A stretch of DNA of 64,000 bases from Chimonanthus salicifolius (lineage: Eukaryota > Streptophyta > Magnoliopsida > Laurales > Calycanthaceae), in assembly GCA_013350335.1 (NCBI GenBank), contig CM023540.1:28127175-28191174 (forward strand). Reading direction: 5' to 3'. The position numbers and the translations under genes are program-made. Positions within the stretch are counted from its first letter, which is position 1. Each line of letters opens with the position of its first letter. The notes under the pieces were generated by a model. It saw nothing but the letters and a program-made list of their open reading frames with translations, was not told where the DNA came from and did not search any database. Below are positions 23,291 through 34,001 of the stretch, in pieces.

Positions 23291-23690
23291 GACAGACGGA
23301 TTTCCTGTAGACTGGTGAAAGTAGGCCATTGTTGAACGGAAGTGATCTGTGGGTGGAATTTACTCACGCTATATCGGTTGATACGTTTTATTCCTCTTAT
23401 GCCGTTCCATTGGCCACTTCTCTTTCTCACTTTTCTTTTGAGTCATGGTCCGCGCCTCTGTTAGTATTAATAATTTTTGTAGTAAGTAGAAATCCGCCCA
23501 CTTCACTTTTTTGATAATCATATATAAAAGTATGAATACATATCACCATCCATAAATACCATAGAATAGATAAAGTTAAACGTTCCAAAATTTTAAGGGT
23601 TAGACCTCTCACACAATATGAGAATACTCAATACTCGAACAAATAAAGCGACGACGGATAACGAATGAGTAACAAATAAAACGAGTATAT
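23291..23690. other. Putative promoter side of the glucosyltransferase gene
   Basis: No coding sequence. This lies upstream (minus strand) of the inferred leader. No convincing TATA box was seen. Confidence 0.4.
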
Positions 23691-23708
23691 TAAAATGTAT
23701 ACTTAATA

Positions 23709-24082
23709 ATCCTTCCGTCCCAAAATACTTGTCTTATTTCAATTTTTTTTATTTTTTAAGAATTATTTTCGCACGGAATGCGCCAAAAGCCTATTAAGAG
23801 ATTCTCTGAGTCAATATGAACATGATATGAATGATTTTGAGGTAGTAAGATTATGAATAAACATCAATGAACTTAATTTAGTACTCAATGAAACTTTCCT
23901 AATTATGCACCAATTTATGATTCCAGACGGTAAGAGTCGGAGGTGAAAATAATTATAAAATGCCTGCATATGGGCAAGTAAAAAATGTTAAAGTTTTGAT
24001 TTAATGTGAAAATAAAGAAATAGGACAAGTAATTTGAGATAATTCCAAAATACTTAGGACAAGTATTTTGGGACAGAGGGAG
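23709..24082. mobile_element. Stowaway (Tc1/mariner-type) MITE
   Basis: 374 bp with inverted ends: CCTTCCGTCCCAAAATACTT on the left and, reversed, CCTCTGTCCCAAAATACTTG on the right. These are hallmark Stowaway ends. A TA target duplication flanks it (23707-23708 and 24083-24084). The opposite arm of the host foldback gives the empty site. Confidence 0.85.
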
Positions 24083-24171
24083 TACTCTTTAATTTTAAAA
24101 CAAAGTTATATTAGATATATATGGAAAAACATAGATAAATTGTAATGAATTTTTATTTTAAATTTATTATT

Positions 24172-24354
24172 GGAAGTGATTGGTGCACCAACACTTTCAT
24201 CTTAACTGCATCTAAAATAAGTGAAATACTCATTTTGCCCAATTTTTTTTTTCAATCCCTTTCTTTCCTCTCCTCATTTTGTTTGGACAAAATGGATATT
24301 TCACTTAATTTTAATGTACCAAAGGTAAAAGTGTTGGTGCACCAGTCAATTCCC
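24172..24354. mobile_element. 183-bp MITE with 9-bp target duplication
   Basis: Inverted ends share TGGTGCACCAACACTTT and extend about 70 bp inward (AAGTGAAATA, ATTTTG). The 9-bp direct repeat TTTATTATT flanks it exactly (24163-24171 and 24355-24363), which fits a Mutator-like MITE. Confidence 0.8.
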
Positions 24355-25406
24355 TTTATTATTTTGACTTTTAGATTTTAATAGATATTAATCTATAAGA
24401 TTTGAAATTTAAAAAATAAGGGTTGCTTTATTCAATTAAGACACACTGTTTTTTTTTTTATTTATTTAAGGTGATTTATTATAGTTCTCACATATTTTTA
24501 AAATTCATAAAAGTTGAAAGATTAACACTAATAATAATTTAAAATAATTAAATTTAAAGTATTTTAAAAATGTTTTTATTTCATTGAATCTCGTTCTCAT
24601 ACATAGATCTTGCTACTAAACCCATTGCCCAAGTTGTAAATTTCAGCTGAATTTTTTTGTCAAAAGTATGGATGGAATTTGTAACTTAAATAATTTTTTG
24701 TCGAATTTTCAAAAATCAATAAGAAAATTTCTATTGATTAGAATAAACTAAGCTCATCACATGAAGCCGAAGTGGATGCCATGTTGGATTGAAAAGATTT
24801 ATAAACTTTCGACTTCAATCCAACATGCACCCACTTTGACCTCATCTGATGAGCTCAGTTTATATTCTAAGTAAGAAAAAAAATTCTTATTGATTTTTTT
24901 TTTTAAATTTGGTAAAAAATGGTTAAATCTACATATTCCATCGATACTTTGACTAAAAAATTCAGTTGAAATTCACAACTTGGATAATGGGTTTAATAGT
25001 AACATCTATGTATTAGAATAAGGCTCAATGAAAGTATAAAGATTTTTAAATACTTTAAATTTTAATTATATTTCACTAACTCTTTTAGTGTATCTTAATT
25101 GAATAAATCAACCTTGTTTTTAACATCTTCAAATTTTATAGATTATTTATCAAAATCTAAAAGTCCAAATCATGAATTTAAAATAAAAAAAATCATTCAT
25201 ATTTTATCTATGTTTTTCCTCATATATCTAATATAACTCAGATTTAATATTAAAGAGTATTAATTATGCATTTTAATAAAAAAATTATTAATACTACCTT
25301 ACGTACTATTTTTTCTTATAAACGTGTTAAGAGAGAGATTGAAAGGTGGCACATTCCATAATGCACACAATTACACATCACTTCCCTTCTTAAATGCCTC
25401 AATTTT

Positions 25407-25617
25407 TGTTGGAATATAGTTAGAGTTTTAATATTAATAGAGTTATTGTGTGATTTGGAGTCTAAGTTGGGCTTACCTCTAATTAAGAGGTGTATTTGAT
25501 TTATGATTATCATAGAGTTTGCAGTTTGAGTGTGATAGTCCTACGATCGACTAGAGGCTATAAATACATGTAATAGTATAGGGATTCAATATAATACATA
25601 GTTTTATCTTTTCTACA
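25407..25617 (+). mobile_element. Short solo LTR
   Basis: Starts TGTTGGAATATAG and ends CTACA, about 211 bp, with an internal TATAAATA (about 25559) in a plausible promoter position. It is flanked by ATTTT and ATTTC, a 4-of-5 match to a target duplication. There is no internal region. Confidence 0.5.
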
Positions 25618-25639
25618 ATTTCTTTATCCTTTATTTTGT

Positions 25640-26429
25640 TTAGAGATGTGAAAATACCGTACAATGTGTTTTGCATGGTATATTATTGGGTCGGGTGACG
25701 GGTGGTGTATCTGTTGGGTTTTGTTCCTCTGGCCCGAACCCGGTGAAAACCCTATTCGAATATGTCACAAATAAATGGGTTTGCATAGATGTACCAGCCT
25801 GTTGGGCCTGACATGGGATTAATTCATGAACCCATTTATATAAATGGTTAGGCTTGGACTTCTACAAGAAGCCTGTGAAAGTCTGTTGGGCCCTTTGGCC
25901 CATTTAACCATTATGTGTATTTGTACACCTAATTTATTTTCTTTATTTTTAGAATTATTTTGAAACTAATTAGGAAACTAACCATTCAGATTAAAAATGG
26001 ACATGATTATATATAAACAGAATAAATTTGAGGTCAAAGATTAATTTCTAGTCACTTGATTTTAGTGGTCAAAGTCATCCTACGTCTTTAAAAACACTAA
26101 GACAACCTAATGAATTTGACTACTAATATCAATTGCTAAAAAGTGATTTTTTAGCTCAAATTTGGTTCACTTGAAGATCATAATGTCTACTTCAATTTTA
26201 ACGGTTGGATTTTTAAAATTCTTAAACAGACATACTTGGACATAGTATTTTGAAAATGGGCTGGTTCAAGCTTTAACCTTGCAAAGCCCGATCGACTTCA
26301 GATGGGCTTGGACCTCTGTATATACAAATGGACTTGACCGACCATGGAACATTACCTAGCTTAAACCCTGCCAGTGAATACTCCTACTTTCAATTTGTTA
26401 CTTACATTTTTTTAAGCTCAGTGATCTTA
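25640..26429. other. GGGTCGGGT-rich repeat and AT-rich flank
   Basis: About 25640-25935 is a dispersed repeat rich in GGGTT, GGGCC and CCCATTT motifs, with weakly matching ends (TGTGAAAATACC and, reversed, GTGTACAAATAC) typical of a degraded hAT-type MITE. 25936-26429 is AT-rich with no gene. Confidence 0.45.
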
Positions 26430-26646
26430 GCATGGGCAAAATTTATTAGGAGACACGGAATAGAGTGAGATTCCTATTTTACTCTTACCAGTTTACCGCT
26501 CATCAAGTAACAATGTACCGATAACACACTGCTCTGTATGTATATGTTCTGCATATCGGTACACCGGTACTTAATGAGCGGTACACTGGTAGGGATAAAA
26601 TAAGAATTTCACTTTATTCCGTATCTCCTAATTAATTTTACTTGTG
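26430..26646. mobile_element. Hairpin MITE, possible Tourist type
   Basis: 217 bp, almost wholly palindromic: AAAATTTATTAGGAGACACG on the left pairs with CGTATCTCCTAATTAATTTT on the right, and the match continues through ACCGCTCAT. A TTA triplet flanks both ends (26427-26429, 26647-26649), as expected for PIF/Tourist. Confidence 0.7.
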
Positions 26647-27055
26647 TTAAAGATGAACCGCCTTTTATACAAAACAATTTAAAATATTCAATGACTTGAT
26701 AGTATATGAAACCAATTAAAGAATTCCTTTGAAATTCAAACCTACAACATGTGATACATATTGCTGGCCGTAACGAACTACTTGATGATTTAACACTATA
26801 ATTAGGTCTCTGCCCTTGATATTTTGACCATTTCTCTTTTGATATGTTTTTTAAATTAAAATTACATATTTATATCGAATGAAAAATTCTATATATTTTT
26901 TTGAATCTGAATATGACTATTTAAGAACTATTAAATTCAAGGTTTTAGATTCAAACCTCTTTCATAGTTACTTTTATATAAAGTTTGTATGTGATTTTGT
27001 GTATCCGTAGAATTAATATCACTTCTAATATAAGACAGAGATGATCTGATTGGAA

Positions 27056-28826
27056 AATATACCTCAAGATGAACAAATGTAGTGAGATTGCTCATTCCTA
27101 TATGTGAATGACATTATTATCAACAGGTAAAGGAACACAGACAAATGATTAAAACAGTGGAAAATTTTACAATTGTTATTCTGAATAGTTAGGAACTCTT
27201 TAATCTATTCGTGATTCACGCCGTGTGGGGTACACCAGCCCTTTTTATCTATTTGGGACTCTCTGATTTGTGAACAACTCGGAAAGTCCATAGTCTTCTG
27301 CAAAGAGCTGCATCTCTTTCTACGTAACTACGTAAGGAATCGAATGAAGTCGACCTGTGTGGCTGTCTTCCTAAGTCGTCGTCGTCGTCTCTCTCGACGA
27401 CTTTCAACAGCTACGTTATTCTATGCATAGCAATAAGATGTCTTCCTCAGCCATGTCGGCTCTCGGCGACTACTCAACGGCTACTTTATTAGCTTATTTT
27501 TTAATAGTTTAATATCAATTATTTAATTTATTCTATTTTAACAAATCAATCAGAATTTAGAAAAATATTATTATTTTTCTATCAAATACGTTAGTTGTCT
27601 AGTGGGACAACGTGATGACCGGAAAAGTCAGCAATTCCACATATGCCACACATATGTCTCTGTTAACATGTAAAGGACCAAAGATGATAACGTCTTTCAT
27701 TTGGTCGTCTATAAGCCATTGAAATAAATAGTTTAATATAAATATTTTAATTTAGGTCAAAATTCAAAATATCAATTCAATTCATTGATTGTTGACAGAG
27801 TTGAATAAAATTAATAGATTTCAAAATGCTTATTAAAAAAAGATAAGATAAATGTTTTACAGTTTTATTATTTTTTTTTCATAAGATATTGAGAAGTTTT
27901 TGCGAGATTATTATATCAAATAGGTCTAAAATGCGGGAAGGTTGGGCCGAGTTTTGATAAACCCCATATAAAAAATGGTTGAGCTCAGCTTGGCCCAACC
28001 TAGAGCCTGAGAATCTGTCTGACCTATTTTAGCGTGAATAAAAAAACAACTTAAAATAAAAAGAATACTTGGATCAAAGCTTTGGGGAGAAGGAGAAGGT
28101 GTCGGACTCTGATAACCGTTGGTGGAGGAGAACGACTCGGAGGGGATTGGGAGCCGAAAGGATAAGATCTGAAGAGAATTGAAAGAGAGTGAGGCTTCAT
28201 GAAAAAAAGAAAAAGAAAAGAGAATCAAGTTTCAATACTAAAATAGAATTCAAATCTTATAAAGTATATAATTAAGAAACATTAAAGATATAGAAAGATA
28301 ATCTAAAAAAATCTTACCCAGATGGGCTTCCTTGTATATTGTCTTTTGGGCTTTTCCCTCTTTGAATTAATTATTTACCCATCATTAAAAAAAATAGTAC
28401 CAAATAAATAATAAAAATGTATAAAACTTGCACAAATAACTCAGTTGATCTACGCTTCTAAGATTAGACAAAAGGTCTTGGGTTTGACTTTTCTTCCACT
28501 TACTTTATACACAAGACTTGTGGGTGATTTCTTAAATCCATAAGATTAGTCTCACTTCCAAAATAGAGTAGAGATACCCTTGTTATAAAAAAATAAAGTG
28601 ATATATCCTCCTTAGAGAAAAAAAGGAACAACAGAGTATCATATTCATTGAACTTAATATCTATATTATTTGCACTAGTTGTAATTAGAATAAATTTGTA
28701 CATAAACAGAAGTAGCCTGTAAATTCAGATACATAACTCGATCTGAAATTAAAAAATAAAAATAAAATAAAATGTGAATTCAAATCTATCTATCTTGAAT
28801 TGAATGTGTCAATCTTTCACATCTGT
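27056..28826 (+). repeat. MMP upstream block, copy 2 (no gene attached)
   Basis: Matches 1-181 plus 1786-4080, and also 28833-32760. It lacks the foldback insertion found in copy 1. It ends at TTTTAGGTGTCT, where it joins the start of a further copy, so two upstream blocks lie head to tail. A short A-tailed retro-fragment sits at about 28322-28395. Confidence 0.75.
28432..28590 (+). mobile_element. tRNA-like SINE, the most complete copy of its family here
   Basis: Box-A-like ATAACTCAGTTGATC, box-B-like GGGTTTGACTTTTC, then the body with GATTAGTCTCACTTCC and an A-rich tail. Copies at about 3695 and 32370 in the sister blocks share only its left part. Confidence 0.55.
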
Positions 28827-29052
28827 TTTAGGTGTCTTCCTCAGCCGTCGTCGTCGTCTCTCTCAACGACTTTTCAACAGCTACTTTATTCTATGTGTAA
28901 CAATAAGATCTCTTCCTTGGCATCGTCATCTCTGGGTGACTTCACAACAGCTACTTTATTCTTTTAATTTTTAATATTTTAATATTAATTATTTAATTTA
29001 TTCTATTTTAATAAATCAATCAGAATTTAGAAAAATATTATTATTTTTTCTA

Positions 29053-30731
29053 AGCCTGCCCATACAGACACCCCCATTTCCTGCCACCAAACACCGCATT
29101 TTCGAATTCTTAGTAATCTTCAAATTTCTTATTCCTTATAAATGCAAAGCATGAGTTAAAATTATTTTGAAAACTTTTGATACCAACAATATTAAGTAAT
29201 GACATATGATATCTGTTGGTTTTATAAGTGCAATCCATCAGAAATACATTATAATAGCTCTTCGTAACTACAATTGACAATGGTTGTGCAAAAAAAAAAA
29301 AAGATAAATGACCTTGACTGTTATATTTAAGAAAATATTGGTAACCACCTTTTTTAAGATCTTCTAATAAGGCTTCAATTGAAGTACCACCTCTAAGTCG
29401 CTCTTTTCGAATTGAATACAAAAAATTGTACAAATTAGTAGATGATACTCCAATCTCTTGATTTTCGTTTCAAAAGGTCGTTATAATTTGACGGGGTGGT
29501 ATATTGCTGTTATTCATTTCAATGATCTTTCTTTCTCTTCATCTGAAAAAACTTTATACTTGGATGAGCTAATAATACGCTCGAGAGATCATGATTGTGC
29601 TCCACATTTTTTATGGATAACTTCCATGACCCATCAATAATTTGTCTTCCTTTCAACTCAAGTTGACAATTAACAAGGCGAGAGTATGCTTTCTTCTTCC
29701 TCTCACTATCTTTCAAATTAACTGTGCTATGATATGTACCCCCTCTATCGCAACCAAGAATAACTACATTGCGCTTATTACATGACCTCTTAATGGTAGC
29801 TACAAATACTTGTGCAATAGAAACCTCCTTAACATACTTCACTAAATCGTCGCGACTTGAAAACACCTCTCAACAAACTCATTCGCAACAATCTCATCAT
29901 TCTCAACAAATGTAGATGAAACTCCCTCACAATCCATAGTACTAAGTTCAAAGAAATTTTGAGAGTCTTGAGTTTGAGAAAGAGTTACATTTGATTCAGG
30001 ATAGGAGATTGAAAGAGTAGCTTCAGAGAGATACATTCGAATCAATATAGGAGATTGAGAGAGTATTTCAAAGAGTGGAGTGGTTCATTTTGGAAAGAGG
30101 GTTTGGAGTTTGAGGGAAAATAGTTTGGAAAGGAGTTTGAGAGAGAGGGGTGTAGAAAGGGCTTTGAGGGGGAATATTTCGAAATGGGTGGGGGGGTTTG
30201 AGGGAGAAGATTTCGAAATGGGGGGTTTGAGGGAGAAGATTTCGAAATGGGGGGTTTGAGGAGTTGGGTTTGGAAAAGTGTAAGATGGGAACGAAAATGG
30301 AAATGAGAAAATGGTGCGATTTCAACTTATTTTGAGTTTCGCAGGTAAGATCGATCACAAGATTTATGTGATCGTGCGATCGATCTTACACTTATATACA
30401 ATCATTCGATTGAATATAATAGATCGTGCGATCGTTCTTCAAACCAGAGGTCGATTGTCAAGAATTTCAACCTCTCAGTTAAAATCAATTGAATGATCAC
30501 ATGGGATCATCCTATCGATTGAATATGCTGTTAGGATCAATCGGACGAAGCTAAAATGAACTGCATGTTCAATCGCACGATTCTATGTACCTAAGATCAA
30601 TCGATCGAAGCGAAAATGAACTGCTGATTCGTTCGGTCGATTCCACGCGGAAGGGCAGACACGTAATTTCCACTAAGAATTCAAAATGTGGTGTCTGCTG
30701 ACAGGAAATGGGGGTGTCTGTATGGGCGGCC
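29053..30731 (-). mobile_element. Mutator-like element (MULE) with truncated transposase
   Basis: About 1.68 kb flanked by a perfect 9-bp target duplication TTTTTTCTA (29044-29052 and 30732-30740). Terminal inverted repeats of about 55 bp share CCCATACAGACACCCCCATT and continue to GAATTCTTA. The paralogous sites at about 2108 and 27580 are uninterrupted. The interior encodes a broken transposase on the minus strand. The region 30340-30620 is rich in GATCG-type palindromes. Confidence 0.9.
29110..30045 (-). pseudogene. Degenerate MULE transposase (FAR1-type)
   Basis: Three minus-strand reading-frame pieces (30045-29842, 29866-29519, 29433-29110) follow the order of a FAR1/FHY3-like MULE transposase. 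The first holds the leader ending NEFVERCF; a one-base shift joins it to VFSSRDDLVKYVKEV-like sequence. The second carries the FAR1 DNA-binding domain (LGCDRGGTYH, HNHD). The third starts the MULE transposase domain, with LMDCTYKTNRYHM holding the first acidic catalytic residue. The rest of the DDE domain is deleted, so it cannot be active. Confidence 0.85.
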
Positions 30732-32172
30732 TTTTTTCTATCACATACATTAGTTGTCTAGTGGGATAATGTGACGACTGGAAAAGAGGGCAGTGATAGT
30801 GGGAGACACGTCATGCCCGTAACATCATCTTCTCCTTTGGTCGTGACATTCTTGACGAATGAAGGTAAAGTCATTCCGCATATGCCACACACATGTCTCT
30901 GTTAACACATAAAGACCAAAGATGATAACATCTTTCATGTCGTCCTATATTAACATTTAAAATTAATTTTCTCAAAAACCATTGAAATAAATAATTTAAT
31001 ATAAATATCTTAATTTAGGTAAAAATTTAAAATATCAATTCAATTTATTGATTGTTAATAGACTTGAATAAAATTAATAGATTTCAAAAAGCTTATTAAA
31101 AAAAGAGAAGATAAATGTTTTACAATTTCATTATTTTTTTTGCATTAGATATTGAGAAATTTTTTGTGAGATTATTACATCAAATAGGGTTGGAACTCAG
31201 GAAAGTCAGGCTGGGTTTTGATAAATCCAACTCTATCTATATAAAAAATGGTTGAGCTCAGCCCAACCTGACCTAGAGCCCGAGAATCAGTCTAGCCCAT
31301 TTTAGCCTGAAGTAAAAAAATAATTTAAGATACCTGGATCGAAGCTTCGGGAGAAGGGGAAGGGGTTGGGTTCTAATAGCCGCTGGTGATGGAGAACGAC
31401 TAGGAGAGAATTGGGAGCCGAAAGGATGGAGAGCCGGAGAGAATTGAAAGAGAGTTAGAGGACCGAGATCACCATCGCTGGTCTCAGGGAGTGAAATAAA
31501 GAGGGTTCGTCGTTGCCGTCGAAGAAGGGAATGGAACGGATTACACCATCTATAGTTTTATATTAAATTTTTTAAGTGGATCGCGTCGCGTCAATTTGTG
31601 TTGGGTCGGGTCAATACTATAAAAGCTTAGCCGACTTTAATTTAGTTTATTTATTTTCTTCAACTCAGCTCGATACTAATTTTTAAAATATATAACCGAA
31701 TCCACTAATTTTTGAATTGGGTCACACGGGTTGAACAAAAATCCAACCCAAGTTCCACGCCCAACATCAAACTTTAGTTGTATAAAGAGTGGAAGTGTGG
31801 AGTCTACGTCTTGGGACGCCTACACACATGATTCCTCATACATTAATATAAAAAAATATTGGATACAAATGTAAATAGATCAGATTTGGATGAAACCCAT
31901 GTAAGATTTGTATGACCGTGTTCTATTCTTGAATGTCCACGCTTCAAATGGTCACATTCTAAACTGAATTTGAATTCATATATTTCTAATAAACGTATCA
32001 TAAATACTCCATAAAAAAAAAAAGGGAACCAAGTTTCAAAGCTAAAATAGAATTCAAATCTTATAAAGTATATAATTAAGAAACATTAAAGATAATAGAA
32101 AGATTATCTAGAAAAAACTAATCAAATATTTGAATAAGAAAAACGATAGTGTAACAAAAATAGTACTAAATA

Positions 32173-32328
32173 CCCACATGGGTATACCTCAACTGGTTGC
32201 CTCCCACCTCAGGGAGCGGGAGGTTGCGGGTTGGAGCCTCCATGACATAACCTTGGTGTGCCCTAGGGGTAGTGGGCTTACTCGTGGAGGTTTTAAGGTG
32301 GGTATCCCGCTGTTTCCCACACGTTAAA
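32173..32328 (+). mobile_element. tRNA-derived SINE, sister of the 3505 copy
   Basis: Same sequence, position and flanking AAAATAGTACTAAATA-type duplication as 3505-3659, showing it was present before the upstream blocks duplicated. Confidence 0.75.
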
Positions 32329-32858
32329 AAAAATAGTACTAAATAAATAATAAAAATTTATAAAATTCAAACGGGTAACTCAGTTGATCTAAGCTTCTAA
32401 GATAAGACTAAAAGTCTTAGATTCGATTCTTCATGGACTTAATTCATACAACAGTGTTTCAAATTCATAGAACTTAATATCTATTTTTTATTTGCACTAG
32501 TTGTAATTAGAATAAATTTGTACATAAAAAGAAGTAGACTGTAAATTTAGATACATATCTCGATCAAAAATTTAAAAAAAAAAAAAATGTGAGTTCAAAT
32601 CTTTCTATCTAGAATTGAATGTCTCACACTTTCAAATCTGTTTTAGGTGTTTGTATTATTAGATATTTGGCCTAGTCTAAATTTTAAAAATAAAAATAAA
32701 ATCAAATGTGAATTCAAATCTATCTATCTTGAATGTCTCAATCTTTCACATCTGTTTTAGGTGTCTGTATCATTAGATATTTGGCCTTAGATTTTAAACT
32801 GAATTCATAACTAGGTGCAATGTGATGCGCATGTGTGGGCCTGTGGGGTGAAGTGAAA

Positions 32859-32997
32859 GTCCATAGACTTAGTTTATGGAAGACCTGCGAGTCGCCGAGT
32901 CTTCGTGCTCCCTCTTTGCTACTATTCTTCAATCTTCACTGCAGTCCCTTCATTATAAATAGGACCTTCTCCTTCATTGAGTTTCCATTCACTTCAC
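32859..32997 (+). promoter_or_regulatory. MMP promoter reading into an antisense MMP copy
   Basis: Matches the gene 1 promoter, with TATAAATA at 32954-32961. Instead of MMP 5' UTR, it runs at about 32998 into a junction and then into the inverted MMP fragment, so transcription from this box would give antisense MMP RNA. The sequence GCCTGTGGGGTGAAGTGAA (32840-32858) reappears inverted at 32988-33006, marking the breakpoint. Confidence 0.7.
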
Positions 32998-33006
32998 CCC
33001 ACAGGC

Positions 33007-33772
33007 TCGAAATGGAACCTTCCGTCAGTGGGTGCAAATGCATGTGCAAGTGTGTTGAATTCCCCACCATTCCCATCAAATGGAAAACCATCTCCATGAT
33101 CTCCACTGAAGAATCCAATCTTGATGTCTGAAGAGTCTCACATTTTGAGCCTCCTCAAACGTGAATTGGCTGACACTAGCCCACTTATCGAAAGCACTGG
33201 AGCAGACAGACCTCAAGGTTTGAGCGTTGATAGGGACCGCTGTTGAGGAATCCATAGGTGAGATGGTTCTTGGAAGAGGGCCAACTTGGCTTACCAGGGA
33301 AGTAGCTATAGAGTTGGACGACGTGGAAACCGGAGTCACCCAGATGGCGTTCCTTGCCGGAACGCATTGTATTCCTGCCATCAACAATGTCCGGCACACC
33401 GCACCGTGGCCTGGCCATCTGCCTTACAGTGTCGGCGTCGAGTGCACCGGTGACATTGAGATGGTAGTTGAGTTGGAAGGTTTTCATGGCTGACTCAAGT
33501 GAATCGTCGAAGAAGTCGCCGTCGTTGTTTTCCCCACTGTTAATGGATTGGTGAGAGAGGTATCCAAATTTCTGTAGGTATTGCTTCAGTTGATATAGGC
33601 CTTCTATGGTTTGGCCCTTCTGGCATCCCTCAAGCTTCTTCATGAAGTGGTCTTTGGGAAGATGGGAGGGGGAAGAGGAGAGCAGACGGCATTCTGTCAC
33701 AAGTGGGAATATGAAGACAAGTAAGAGAAAAAGAAGAGGCCATGAGAGAATGGAGGAGTGGTTGGATGCCAT
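33007..33772 (-). pseudogene. Truncated, inverted MMP copy
   Basis: Reads from ATG at 33772 leftwards and matches gene 1 closely: 7 differences in the first 180 residues. It keeps the signal peptide, propeptide and cysteine switch PRCGVPD. A one-base insertion after the codons for LNSG (in AGCGGTCCC) shifts the frame, a second lies near the codons for NVN, and sequence stops at the FHF codons (residue 254 of gene 1). The zinc motif and C-terminus are missing. The 5' UTR is also inverted, up to about 33822. No active enzyme can be made; its likely relevance is as antisense RNA. Confidence 0.93.
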
Positions 33773-33823
33773 GAATGAGTAAAACAGGAACTAAAGTAAT
33801 ACGGTTGATAATTTTGTGTGGAG

Positions 33824-33964
33824 TCCATAGACTTTAGTTTATGGAAGACCTGCGAGTCGCCGAGTCTTCGTGCTCCCTCTTTGCTACTATTCTTCAATCT
33901 TTACTGCAGTCCCTTCATTATAAATAGGACCTTCTCCTTCACTGCAATCCCTTCCTTATAAATA
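33824..33964 (+). promoter_or_regulatory. Second promoter copy with two TATA boxes
   Basis: Bases 33824-33942 repeat 32859-32977 almost exactly. The first TATAAATA is at 33919-33926. A second TATAAATA at 33957-33964 comes from the other promoter type (the one at 45737 and 56482), so a gene-1-type promoter has been spliced in front of an array-type promoter. Confidence 0.75.
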
Positions 33965-34001
33965 GGACATTAATTTAGTAGCCATTCCACAAAAAATCAT
34001 T

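Larger units (their letters stand above)
23691..25290. mobile_element. Long inverted-repeat (foldback) element with nested MITEs
   Basis: Two arms form an inverted repeat centred near 24810. Left-arm pieces at about 23691-23708, 24083-24171 and 24364-24800 match the reverse complement of about 24825-25290 at roughly 80% by eye. Removing the two MITEs (23709-24082 and 24172-24354) restores a continuous left arm. There is no transposase ORF. Confidence 0.75.
28833..32950 (+). repeat. MMP upstream block, copy 3, split by a MULE
   Basis: Pieces 28833-29052 and 30741-32950 together match copies 1 and 2. The gap is the MULE at 29053-30731. The second piece is very similar to 2090-4260 upstream of MMP gene 1, including the SINE at the same site, so copies 1 and 3 come from one recent segmental duplication. 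Confidence 0.8.
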
